A model generated the notes under the pieces. The model was not told the origin of the DNA and ran no database searches. It worked only from the letters and a program-made list of their open reading frames with translations. The translations under genes were made by a program, and so were the position numbers. Shown piece after piece: positions 19,001 through 25,743 of a stretch of 64,000 nucleotides of DNA (position 1 is its first letter; each line of letters starts with the position of its first letter). Origin of the DNA: Paenibacillus periandrae (GTDB taxonomy: Bacteria > Bacillota > Bacilli > Paenibacillales > NBRC-103111); NCBI RefSeq assembly GCF_022458865.1, contig NZ_JAJNMU010000015.1:1-64000 (forward strand), read 5' to 3'.

Positions 19001-19359
19001 GTTTAGAAAAGATTTTCACAGGCGAGTTAGGTACAGCTGAGGATTATCAACGGGAGTACCAGAACACGCCGTTTGGTCTACTGGTACGTAAAATCGCTAA
19101 ACTTGAATATGAGGCAGCGACCGTTGCATTCTCGGAATTTATTAATGATCAGTCATTAAGCCAGGCGCAAATCGTTTTTGTGAAAAAGGTCATCGATTAT
19201 ATCGTGCAGAATGGCTACATCGACAATGTATCGGAGCTTATTAAGCCGCCGTTCGATAAACCCCAGAGCTTTATCAAGCTGTTTGATGGCACGAAGCAAA
19301 AGCGGCTTGTGGAGATGGTTAATCAGATCAAGGAGAATGCGGTTAAGATCTTGAGTTAG
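16009..19359 (+). CDS. hsdR: Type I restriction-modification system, restriction subunit HsdR
   Basis: ATP-driven DNA translocase and nuclease of the restriction complex. ATG at 16009 is preferred over 16000 because GAGGTG ends 10 bp upstream; 1116 residues. Order of parts: a DUF4145-like N-terminal domain (about 5-110), a coiled coil (about 145-180), the PD-(D/E)xK nuclease (GYADYVLY ... LAIIEAKRT, about 245-265), a superfamily 2 helicase with Walker A MATGTGKTRTA near 367 and VVDEAHRS near 470, and GRGTRLRKNLF near 710, then a helical C-terminal region that binds the methyltransferase. Intact and of normal size; 36 bp after hsdS. Confidence 0.94.
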   Translation: MTANFEFLQGKTEYALFANACIEAERVLATSPAMAAVGSRKAFELAVKWVYAADNTITMPYKDNLQSLIHEPSFRFAMENQTWGKLPYIINLGNLAVHTNKSVSRGDALLSLASLFEFVQWIDYCYGASYEERSFNEANIPAEKVVLDEAKIKEKDSLIEQKDSEIEALRAKIAAMSDRLTADKDQHQAQRHFTPEDITEFKTRKRYIDVELKLLGWTFGDDVKEEVELYGMPNHEEKGYADYVLYGKDGLPLAIIEAKRTSKDPKIGTHQAKLYADCLEKMTGRRPMMFTTNGFETNLWDDVTSPQRKVSGIFSKADLEKLMNRRIERKVLDEVIIDDKITDRYYQKEAIRAVGEHITTGHRRALLVMATGTGKTRTASSLTDVLSRGGYVTNTLFLADRTALVKQAKDDFKNYLPHMSLCNLLSNKDDKTARIVFSTYPTMLNAIDKAKGDDGKRLFTPAHFDLIVVDEAHRSIFKKYRTIFEYFDGLIVGLTATPKTDVDHNTYDFFEMESGVPTYAYAYETAVEIDHVLVPYHNIEITTKFLEQGISYDDLSTEDKARYEEDFTDEDGEMPEFIPSPEVNEFIFNQATVDRVLEDLMTKGIKVAGGDRLGKTIIFAQNKKHAQYIVERFDKLYPQYNGSFAKRIISDDSYAQSIIDDFKVPGKEPHIAVSVDMLDTGIDVPDIVNLVFFKRIRSKTKFWQMIGRGTRLRKNLFGEGEDKTRFVIFDYLGNFEFFRQHKEGLQGNESHSLSEAIFAKRVRLIHHTQQSTFIDEPYQAIRSELIDKVLLQIKALNMELISVKMQLQYVEKYKHGAAFVCLSDGDKSNLISYLAPIVYMDDTDEYAKRFDNFMYGLMLAQIEGSAQLNKAKKQLIEVSSNLLMRATIPQIKEKIALISTIGTDEFWQSSDLLNFEKVRVELRSLLKFIVDEGGGKNPIYTNLADEVTSIHEGKEMYQAYDFEDYKLKVNRYIEKNRDTLAIHKLRNNIPLTALDYESLEKIFTGELGTAEDYQREYQNTPFGLLVRKIAKLEYEAATVAFSEFINDQSLSQAQIVFVKKVIDYIVQNGYIDNVSELIKPPFDKPQSFIKLFDGTKQKRLVEMVNQIKENAVKILS

Positions 19360-19405
19360 TACGGAGATGTGTGGAATAAATCGGTATTGCGGAAAGAGGA
19401 GAAGT

Positions 19406-20413
19406 ATGATTTTTGATGTTATTTCAAAATATCATCAGCTTTCAAGGCTTGATAAGCATCATAGGTATAAATCGTGGGAGCATTGCTATCGATATTTCAA
19501 TAAAAACTTTATTTCCATTGGGGATGAAGCAATACTGGATCACGGATGTCTTCACTTGGCATTTTACTTAGCGAGTTGGGGGATGTTGCGTGGAGGGGCA
19601 TTTTTACTCCAAAAAGATTATCGCGTACATGAGTACTTTCTAAAGGATGTAGTTACGAAATCTCACTATCATAAGCACTATGATCGAGAGCTTCACCTAA
19701 ACATGAATAAGATAAGTATCGAAGGAATAAATGAACTAATCCAAGATACAACAAACTCGTATATCAACAACATTCCTCAGATTAATGGTGAAGATAAAAC
19801 GGTAAGTGTAACAGATACATTGGCTTCAAAAATTTTGCTAGGTGTATATGGCAATGTTCCAGCATACGATCGATATTTAAAAGCTGCATTAAAAAGACAT
19901 GAGATAAAACAACAGTTTGACGAAGAATCATTAATGGAGATCGTAGATTTCTACAATCTAAATCGTGATGAGTTCGAAAAGTGTCAACGTTTATTTAGAG
20001 AAGATGGTTCAGCCTATACCCCGATGAAGCTAGTTGATATGTATTTCTGGCAGGTCGGATATTTCATGGATAATCCGGATGACTATAGTGAAGAGCTGAA
20101 GAAAGTTGATGAATTCATTGCTGGTTTTTATTTAGCGAGAGGTAGTGTTCAAGTTAAATCAGTAAGCAAAAACGCTTTATCAACTGGAAGTATTCGAGAA
20201 TACATTATTGAAGTTTTAAATCAAGCTAAAGCTCAAGGTGGTACAATCATCGATTTAAGGTCTGGTGATATTCATAAGAATCTTAAGCTAGCCAACCGAA
20301 TGCCTTCTATCTGCAGTGCAATGGTATCGCTTGGTGCCTTTAACTTTGAAATCATTAATGATACTCCAAGTGGAGCAAGTTCGACAAAGGTAGTAAGGTA
20401 TTTTTTGAAGTAG
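19406..20413 (+). CDS. Unknown protein in the type I restriction operon, C-terminal winged-helix-like domain
   Basis: 335 residues from ATG 19406, preceded by AGAGGAG at good spacing; an upstream start at 19367 has none. It follows hsdR by 46 bp on the same strand and is closed by a terminator, so it is probably the fourth gene of the hsd operon. I do not recognise the N-terminal two thirds, which are rich in aromatic and histidine residues (HRYKSWEHCYRYF; KSHYHKHYDRELH). The last ~75 residues (IREYIIEVLNQAKAQGG, RSGDIHKNL, NRMPSICSAM, TPSGASSTKVVRY) look like a small winged-helix domain that I have seen at the ends of restriction-associated proteins. Function unknown; an accessory defence or regulatory role is inferred only from position. 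Confidence 0.75.
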   Translation: MIFDVISKYHQLSRLDKHHRYKSWEHCYRYFNKNFISIGDEAILDHGCLHLAFYLASWGMLRGGAFLLQKDYRVHEYFLKDVVTKSHYHKHYDRELHLNMNKISIEGINELIQDTTNSYINNIPQINGEDKTVSVTDTLASKILLGVYGNVPAYDRYLKAALKRHEIKQQFDEESLMEIVDFYNLNRDEFEKCQRLFREDGSAYTPMKLVDMYFWQVGYFMDNPDDYSEELKKVDEFIAGFYLARGSVQVKSVSKNALSTGSIREYIIEVLNQAKAQGGTIIDLRSGDIHKNLKLANRMPSICSAMVSLGAFNFEIINDTPSGASSTKVVRYFLK

Positions 20414-20457
20414 TTAAAAACCTTGTGCTTCTGCGAGGCTTCTGAAAAAGTCTAATT

Positions 20458-20498
20458 AAAAAAAGGTACAGTACCTCAAAAAAAAATGAGGTTATTGT
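20458..20498. terminator. Bidirectional terminator between convergent genes
   Basis: AAAAAAGGTACA pairs with TGTACCTTTTTT, enclosing a second hairpin ACCTC / GAGGT. Runs of A and T on the two sides let it serve both the + strand hsd operon and the - strand RAMA gene. Confidence 0.85.
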
Positions 20499-20572
20499 AC
20501 CTTTTTTATTTTCTGACGTTGGCATAGTCGAGCGTTCATAATATGTAATGTCGTTAAAGTATTTGTTTCAAT

Positions 20573-21925
20573 TTACGAAGGAAGATCCGGTGATTGATAC
20601 AATTTCAAACTATCTTCAGCCATAGCGTATAAAGATTTATCTGTTCCGTTTAACAGCCAATATTTCGTTCCATTCAGATGGTGATTGCTTAGGTGGGTTT
20701 GTTGCGCAATTTCTGTAAGAATTAACTGCGTTAGTCTAGAAATGGAATAGACTTTGTTATCATAAGACCATCTGACTGTGGGTTTACCATCTTCCAAATT
20801 GATTGTTGCCTTTGAAATAAGCTCGTTATTAAATTGGTACTGGGACTTACTTGAAGGGATTAATGAGATATGATCACCATTATTAATTATCCCTTTATCA
20901 AGTAGTAACTGAAGACTATTCTTCCTACGTGTTGCTTTTAATTTTTGAGTATTCTGCACATCTGACTTAATTATTTGAATAAACTCCTCAAATGGATTGC
21001 TACGTTGCAACAATGCGGAAGCTATTCCATCGTACCTCTCCCCAATGTTAATTGAAAAATTCGCTTCAGGAAGTTGCCTATTGATTAGAGAGGAAATAAG
21101 ATCAAATTGTTCATTGGAAGTTCGCAAAGTATGCCAAGTTAATAACATAGTATCGTCAATTTCGAATGTCCAAGGCTTCTGATCAAATATCCATTCCATA
21201 TCAGTCACTACTGTATTAATGAAATTATCAATAGTTGTTGAACCTTTATCAGTTTGTTTTTTGATTTTAATCGATAGCCAGCCTGACTTAATAAATCGAC
21301 GTTTGTTCTGAGGGTCAGTTATAAAACTTACTCGTAAATCCCCACTCACTGTACCAATTGGATCTCTATACCAAAATGTGGCTCCACCGGCAAAGTCTCG
21401 ATGAATATCGTGAAAAAGGCTAAAGACAGCCTTCCAATTCCCCGAGACAATGTGGTTATAACTTTTACTCATTTGTAAATTCTGTAGTTTTTCTGATAAA
21501 AAATGAAAATCCTCTGTTGATCTTACTCTCTTCTCTAGCTCTTCTAGGAAGTCATAATAAATTTCAACATCATATTCACTGAAATATGGTAATTCAATGG
21601 GCTTTAATGATGTGTCTATGTTATTAAATAGTGCCATTATTTTATTATTTTTCTCTTTATGATAAAAAAGAAACCATGGCGGGATCCCAAAGAAATCAGC
21701 TACATCCCTAATTCTTGGATAACTGACAGTCCGAAGGGATTTATTTATTCTTGATGGCCATCTAGATTCATCTTGGACAGCCTTACAAAGAAAACGTATT
21801 GACGAATCGATAGATTTCAATAAAGCAGCAATAAGCTCAAGGTCTACCCATTCTACATATGCTTTTTCAAACTCTTCGCGCCAAGTTGTATGATTTGTTT
21901 CATAATCCTCTATTTTAATCGACAT
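20573..21925 (-). CDS. RAMA-domain protein of unknown function
   Basis: 450 residues from ATG 21925, which has GGAGG 7 bp upstream on the minus strand; a longer reading to 21979 lacks a site. The C-terminal ~120 residues resemble the RAMA domain (restriction/adenine-methylase-associated): LLDKGIINNGDHISL, then GKPTVRWSYDNKVYSISRLT, and finally NGTKYWLLNGTDKSLYAMAE. The N-terminal part (residues 1-110) contains a possible helix-turn-helix (RIRDVADFFGIPPWFLFY), and the middle (FAGGATFWYRDPIGTVSGDL) is unrecognised. It is transcribed divergently from the transposition genes, sharing their ~200-bp control region. It could be a regulator or a modified-DNA sensor; that is inference. Confidence 0.72.
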   Translation of the reverse strand: MSIKIEDYETNHTTWREEFEKAYVEWVDLELIAALLKSIDSSIRFLCKAVQDESRWPSRINKSLRTVSYPRIRDVADFFGIPPWFLFYHKEKNNKIMALFNNIDTSLKPIELPYFSEYDVEIYYDFLEELEKRVRSTEDFHFLSEKLQNLQMSKSYNHIVSGNWKAVFSLFHDIHRDFAGGATFWYRDPIGTVSGDLRVSFITDPQNKRRFIKSGWLSIKIKKQTDKGSTTIDNFINTVVTDMEWIFDQKPWTFEIDDTMLLTWHTLRTSNEQFDLISSLINRQLPEANFSINIGERYDGIASALLQRSNPFEEFIQIIKSDVQNTQKLKATRRKNSLQLLLDKGIINNGDHISLIPSSKSQYQFNNELISKATINLEDGKPTVRWSYDNKVYSISRLTQLILTEIAQQTHLSNHHLNGTKYWLLNGTDKSLYAMAEDSLKLYQSPDLPS

Positions 21926-22056
21926 GCTCGTTCCTCCAGTCATCGAAATTTGCGCCAATTTCAAGCAATGTTGCGCCATACGCTTATTAATATATTCCCT
22001 ATAATACTATTAACGCAACAACCATAAAAAAGAGATTAGGATAAATAAAGAACTTG

Positions 22057-22116
22057 AATTCAATAAAATATCGAGTATCCAATATTTTATTGAATTTTTT
22101 CCTATAATATTGGATA
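22057..22116 (+). promoter_or_regulatory. Two overlapping inverted repeats before the tns operon (attenuator-like)
   Basis: Hairpin 1 pairs AATTCAATAAAAT (22057-22069) with ATTTTATTGAATT (22084-22096), perfect over 13 bp and followed by TTTT. Hairpin 2 pairs TATCCAATATT (22076-22086) with AATATTGGATA (22106-22116), perfect over 11 bp. They share 22084-22086 and cannot form fully at once. A further pair TGTTGCG / CGCAACA lies at 21969-21975 and 22014-22020. They may act as RNA switches or as operator sites between the divergent genes. Confidence 0.5.
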
Positions 22117-22158
22117 TAACTGGAGGTGTGATCAAAATAACTAATTGGATGGTGCTGT

Positions 22159-22494
22159 ATGGAAAGCTATAACTCTATTGGAATCGCTACTATTACTTCT
22201 CGGGGAATTAGTTTTAATAGTTTGTATTACTCATGCAGTCGAGCTATTAGCGAACAATGGTATGAATATGCCAAACTTCATGGGGAAACTCAAATTATGG
22301 TCTTATATAACAATAGCGATCTATCAAAAATCTGGATTCAACTAGTCAACTCTAGATTTGAAATTGAGGAAACGGATGTTGCCTATCTTTTAGTTCGTGA
22401 AGAAGTGTGTAACTCAAAACTTGAGAGGTATTTTGAAAGTATTCAAAAGCTTAAATCAATAAGAGAAACAAAAAGAAAGGTGGAAAATAGATGA
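22159..22494 (+). CDS. Small protein resembling the detached C-terminal beta-barrel of a TnsB/Mu-type transposase
   Basis: 111 residues. The stretch ITSRGISFNSLYYSCSRA, then LYNNSDLSKIWIQL, matches the pattern of the barrel domain that follows the catalytic core in TnsB/MuA-family transposases (compare SREGIYFEGMYF ... SYDRRCMNHVYVKT in the complete TnsB here). No catalytic core is present. It lies just before tnsA, overlapping its start by 4 bp (ATGA), so it is translationally coupled. The ATG at 22159 has only a weak ribosome binding site. It may be a decaying remnant of an older tnsB or a small accessory DNA-binding protein. No similar gene belongs to the standard tnsABCDE set. Confidence 0.6.
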   Translation: MESYNSIGIATITSRGISFNSLYYSCSRAISEQWYEYAKLHGETQIMVLYNNSDLSKIWIQLVNSRFEIEETDVAYLLVREEVCNSKLERYFESIQKLKSIRETKRKVENR

Positions 22495-23327
22495 GTAAAA
22501 GGCAGAGGAAAACAACACAAACAGTGATTGATAAAAGAATTAAGGAAGGAAGAGGAAAAGGACATTTCACAGATTACAAACCATGGTTAACGATTCATGA
22601 TGTACCCTCACAAGGAGTAGTAACTCGAATTTTAGGGTGGAAGAGTGGCCGATTGCATCACTATTTCTCGGAGCATTTTGAATTGGCACATCATTATCAA
22701 ATGGAATGGGCTCTCAACTGCGCTGATATACGCGAACAATTTCCACTTTTACCGCTAGAAAAGACACTCTTTATCGCAGATAAATTAGGCATTAAACACC
22801 CTGTTGACCCGAAGACAAAGAACCCCATTGTAATGACGACTGATATGTTGTTAAGCGTTCAAAAGCAAGATGACATTAGGTTTGTTGCACATACTATTAA
22901 ACCAAAGTCTAAGTTAAATAAAAGGGTTTTGGAGAAGTTCGAGATAGAAAAAAGATTCTTTAAGGATTCAGGAATCGACTGGGCATTAATTACTGAGGCT
23001 CAAATAAACTATGAACTTGTCAAAAATGTTGAGTGGTTGCATTCAGCAAAAGGATTAGATGGCAATCAGATTTCAAAACAGCTTATTACAGAACTTGAAC
23101 CAATGCTATATAAAGCCATTCAAAAGGAGGAAATGCCATTAGCTAAAACGACTTTGCAATATGATGAAAGTGAAGGACTAGATCAGGGAACCTGTATGTT
23201 TGTAGTACGTCATTTAATCGCAAATCGATTTTGGGGAGTTGATATGAATAAAATAATCGTTCCTACACTTCAGCCATTAAAAGTATATAAAAATAATGAG
23301 ATAAATGGAGGGAGTGAGTATGAATAA
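22491..23327 (+). CDS. tnsA: TnsA endonuclease subunit of the transposase
   Basis: TnsA cuts the 5' ends of the element so that, with TnsB, the transposon leaves by double-strand breaks (cut-and-paste). 278 residues. The restriction-endonuclease-like core aligns with known TnsA proteins: E64 (SEHFELAHH) lies 15 residues before DIREQFPL, D118 is in MTTDML, and K137 is in HTIKPKS, close to the E63/D114/K132 spacing of E. coli Tn7 TnsA. The C-terminal half is a winged-helix region expected to contact TnsC. GAAAGG upstream serves the ATG. First of the tnsABC genes; overlaps the preceding small ORF by 4 bp. Confidence 0.93.
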   Translation: MSKRQRKTTQTVIDKRIKEGRGKGHFTDYKPWLTIHDVPSQGVVTRILGWKSGRLHHYFSEHFELAHHYQMEWALNCADIREQFPLLPLEKTLFIADKLGIKHPVDPKTKNPIVMTTDMLLSVQKQDDIRFVAHTIKPKSKLNKRVLEKFEIEKRFFKDSGIDWALITEAQINYELVKNVEWLHSAKGLDGNQISKQLITELEPMLYKAIQKEEMPLAKTTLQYDESEGLDQGTCMFVVRHLIANRFWGVDMNKIIVPTLQPLKVYKNNEINGGSEYE

Positions 23328-23541
23328 AAAAGTTAGCTTTAATGGTGAAAAAGGATGCGTGATTGTGTCAGATACCGAGGCTTTGAAGGGGCCAAGACAA
23401 GCATTTGAAATTGACGTTATTTTGGCAGATGTATATTTAGATAGATCGGATTCAGCTAAGTATTTTATCGGAAGACCTGTCATATGCAACGTCGTTGATA
23501 AATGTAGCGGAAAGATAGTCGATCTAGAAGTACGTTTGTGA
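23320..23541 (+). pseudogene. 73-residue fragment resembling the start of a TnsB catalytic core
   Basis: Begins at ATG 23320 with GGAGGGA just upstream, overlapping tnsA by 8 bp. Its residues AFEIDVILADVYLDRSDSAK, then FIGRPVICNVVD, align with IFEIDATVADVYLVSSDDPN, then IIGRPVVYIVVD in the full TnsB downstream, including the first catalytic aspartate. It stops after ~73 residues and has no second Asp or Glu. At DNA level it has diverged clearly from the intact tnsB, so it is not a recent duplication. It is most simply a relic of another tnsB, but the intact start signal and coupling leave room for a small functional protein. Confidence 0.65.
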
Positions 23542-23583
23542 ATTGGATAATTAAAAGACAAAATAAAGCTGGAGGAAGTAACT

Positions 23584-25743
23584 TTGGATTTTTTTATTAA
23601 TAATTTATTCGATAGACGCGATGGCGAGGCCAAACTAATCGATTGTGAAAGAATACTCTGGATGAATCGTGATAAGGATCTAGTCGTGACAATCTCAATT
23701 CTAGATAAGAAAGGCCTACCTGTTCTGAAAAGCCTTTCCGCAATGGAGTTAGAAATAAAAAGTGGATTTCTACTTAAACGTGAATATGATCCTTATACAA
23801 AATTTATGATAACTGACGATAAGTTAACCACTAAAGAAATTCAAATTAGGGATCATGCATGGAGTTTAATTAGTGAAATGGTTGATATTGAACCTAATGT
23901 ATATAATCCAACGGAAAGATATCAAATGATTAAGAAAGCATGTGATGAAACAGGTAAAGGGAAAAATAGCTTTTACAAATATCTTCACTATTATTGGACA
24001 GGAGGCAAAATGGTAAATGCCTTGCTTCCTCGATTTCGGAAATGCGGCAAGCCGGGTGGAAAGAAAAACCCAACTAAGAAGATGGGAAGACCTAGAGAAA
24101 CGAAAAAGGCAATTAGTCCCGATATGGAGGGTATCGTAGTTAACGAGGGGATTCGAAAAATCTTCGATAAAGTTATTAGAGATATATATTTGAAGATTAA
24201 CCGACGTGATTCTGTACGATTTACGTATGTCCAAATGCTTAAAAACCACTTTGCAATTGGAACAGAGATCAGAAATAAAGTGGAAATACCTATAATTCCA
24301 CCTGAGTATAAAGTTCCAAGTATAACTCAGTTGCGCTATCATATTAAAACTCATTTTCCACGTGGTAAAAGGTTGGTTGCAAGGGAAGGGGAGGTAACTT
24401 TTAACCGTGATTTCCGGGCACTTCTTGGCTCGGAAACAAGAAAGGCATCAGGTCCGGGACAAATCTTTGAGATAGACGCTACTGTAGCTGATGTGTATCT
24501 AGTTAGCTCTGATGACCCAAATCAGATAATTGGAAGGCCAGTTGTTTACATTGTCGTTGATGTGTGGAGTCATATGATTGTTGGATTTTACGTTGGTTTA
24601 GAAGGGCCCTCTTGGCAAGGCATGATGATGGCTCTTGAGAATACAGCAGTCAATAAGGTGGAGTTTTGTGCCCAGTACGATATTCCCATTCAACCAGAAG
24701 ATTGGCCATGCCATCACATGCCTGAAAACTTTTATGCTGATCGCGGAGAAATGGAGAGTAAGAACGCAGACTCATTGGCCAAAGCACTCGGCATTAAGCT
24801 GAAAAATGCACCTCCATACCGTGCTGACTTAAAGGGGATTGTTGAGCAACAGTTTAGGACATTGAATCTAACGCTGCAACCTTGGATGCCAGGAGCAGTT
24901 AAGAAGGAATATATAAAACGAGGAGGCCCCGATTATGTATTGGATGCGAAGTTAACACTTAAAGATTTTACAACCATGTTCATCGAGAGAATCCTTTATC
25001 GAAATAACTCTCATTATATGGAGCATTATCCACTAGATAAAGCAGAAGCAAAAGATAACGTTAAACCGATAGCTCGTGAACTTTGGAACTGGGGTGTGGC
25101 GCATAATCACTTTCTAAAGGAAGTACATCCAGACATTGTAAGGCTAAATGTTATGCCGGAGAAGAGTGTCACTGCAAGTCGGGAAGGAATCTATTTTGAG
25201 GGGATGTATTTTGGTAGTGAAGAACTTGTTCGACAAGGTTGGTTTATAAAAGGAAAGTCCATTAAAACGGTCATTTCTTATGACAGAAGATGCATGAATC
25301 ATGTATATGTCAAAACGGATAATGGAAGAGGTTTTATTAAGTGCTTTTTGTTAGATAAGTCATCTAGATATCGAGATTTATCCCTTGAAGAAATTAAAGA
25401 ATCACAGTACCAAGATAAATTAAGTCGGAGTATTTATCGTTCTAACGAATTGCAAGAAGAAGTTGCATTGAGTGCTAAACTCGAAGCAATTGTAGATAAG
25501 GCAACAAAACGAATGGAAGAGCAAATAGATACTACCTTGACCAAAACAGAGAGAAAATCCGACATTCGTAAAAATCGAGCACAGGAAAGAGATGAAATTC
25601 GAAAATCTCAGTCCTATGAATTGGGCAAGCTTCAAAATAGTGTAGAGGAACAAGAAGTTAATGTAACTTCAATTGATACATATCGACCAAAATCAAAGTT
25701 ACAACTATTAGCAAGTATTAAGGAGGAGCGAATTCATGGCTAG
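23584..25743 (+). CDS. tnsB: TnsB transposase (DDE recombinase)
   Basis: Binds the repeated sites in both transposon ends, cuts the 3' ends and joins them to the target. 719 residues from TTG 23584 (GGAGG 8 bp upstream). The N-terminal helix-turn-helix region covers about residues 60-250. The rve/DDE core has D near 297 (IFEIDATVADVY), D near 383 (NFYADRGEME) and E near 420 (GIVEQQFRTLN). A C-terminal barrel (SREGIYFEGMYF, about 540-600) is followed by a charged helical tail that should bind TnsC. It overlaps tnsC by 8 bp. All catalytic residues are present, so it looks functional. Confidence 0.95.
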   Translation: MDFFINNLFDRRDGEAKLIDCERILWMNRDKDLVVTISILDKKGLPVLKSLSAMELEIKSGFLLKREYDPYTKFMITDDKLTTKEIQIRDHAWSLISEMVDIEPNVYNPTERYQMIKKACDETGKGKNSFYKYLHYYWTGGKMVNALLPRFRKCGKPGGKKNPTKKMGRPRETKKAISPDMEGIVVNEGIRKIFDKVIRDIYLKINRRDSVRFTYVQMLKNHFAIGTEIRNKVEIPIIPPEYKVPSITQLRYHIKTHFPRGKRLVAREGEVTFNRDFRALLGSETRKASGPGQIFEIDATVADVYLVSSDDPNQIIGRPVVYIVVDVWSHMIVGFYVGLEGPSWQGMMMALENTAVNKVEFCAQYDIPIQPEDWPCHHMPENFYADRGEMESKNADSLAKALGIKLKNAPPYRADLKGIVEQQFRTLNLTLQPWMPGAVKKEYIKRGGPDYVLDAKLTLKDFTTMFIERILYRNNSHYMEHYPLDKAEAKDNVKPIARELWNWGVAHNHFLKEVHPDIVRLNVMPEKSVTASREGIYFEGMYFGSEELVRQGWFIKGKSIKTVISYDRRCMNHVYVKTDNGRGFIKCFLLDKSSRYRDLSLEEIKESQYQDKLSRSIYRSNELQEEVALSAKLEAIVDKATKRMEEQIDTTLTKTERKSDIRKNRAQERDEIRKSQSYELGKLQNSVEEQEVNVTSIDTYRPKSKLQLLASIKEERIHG

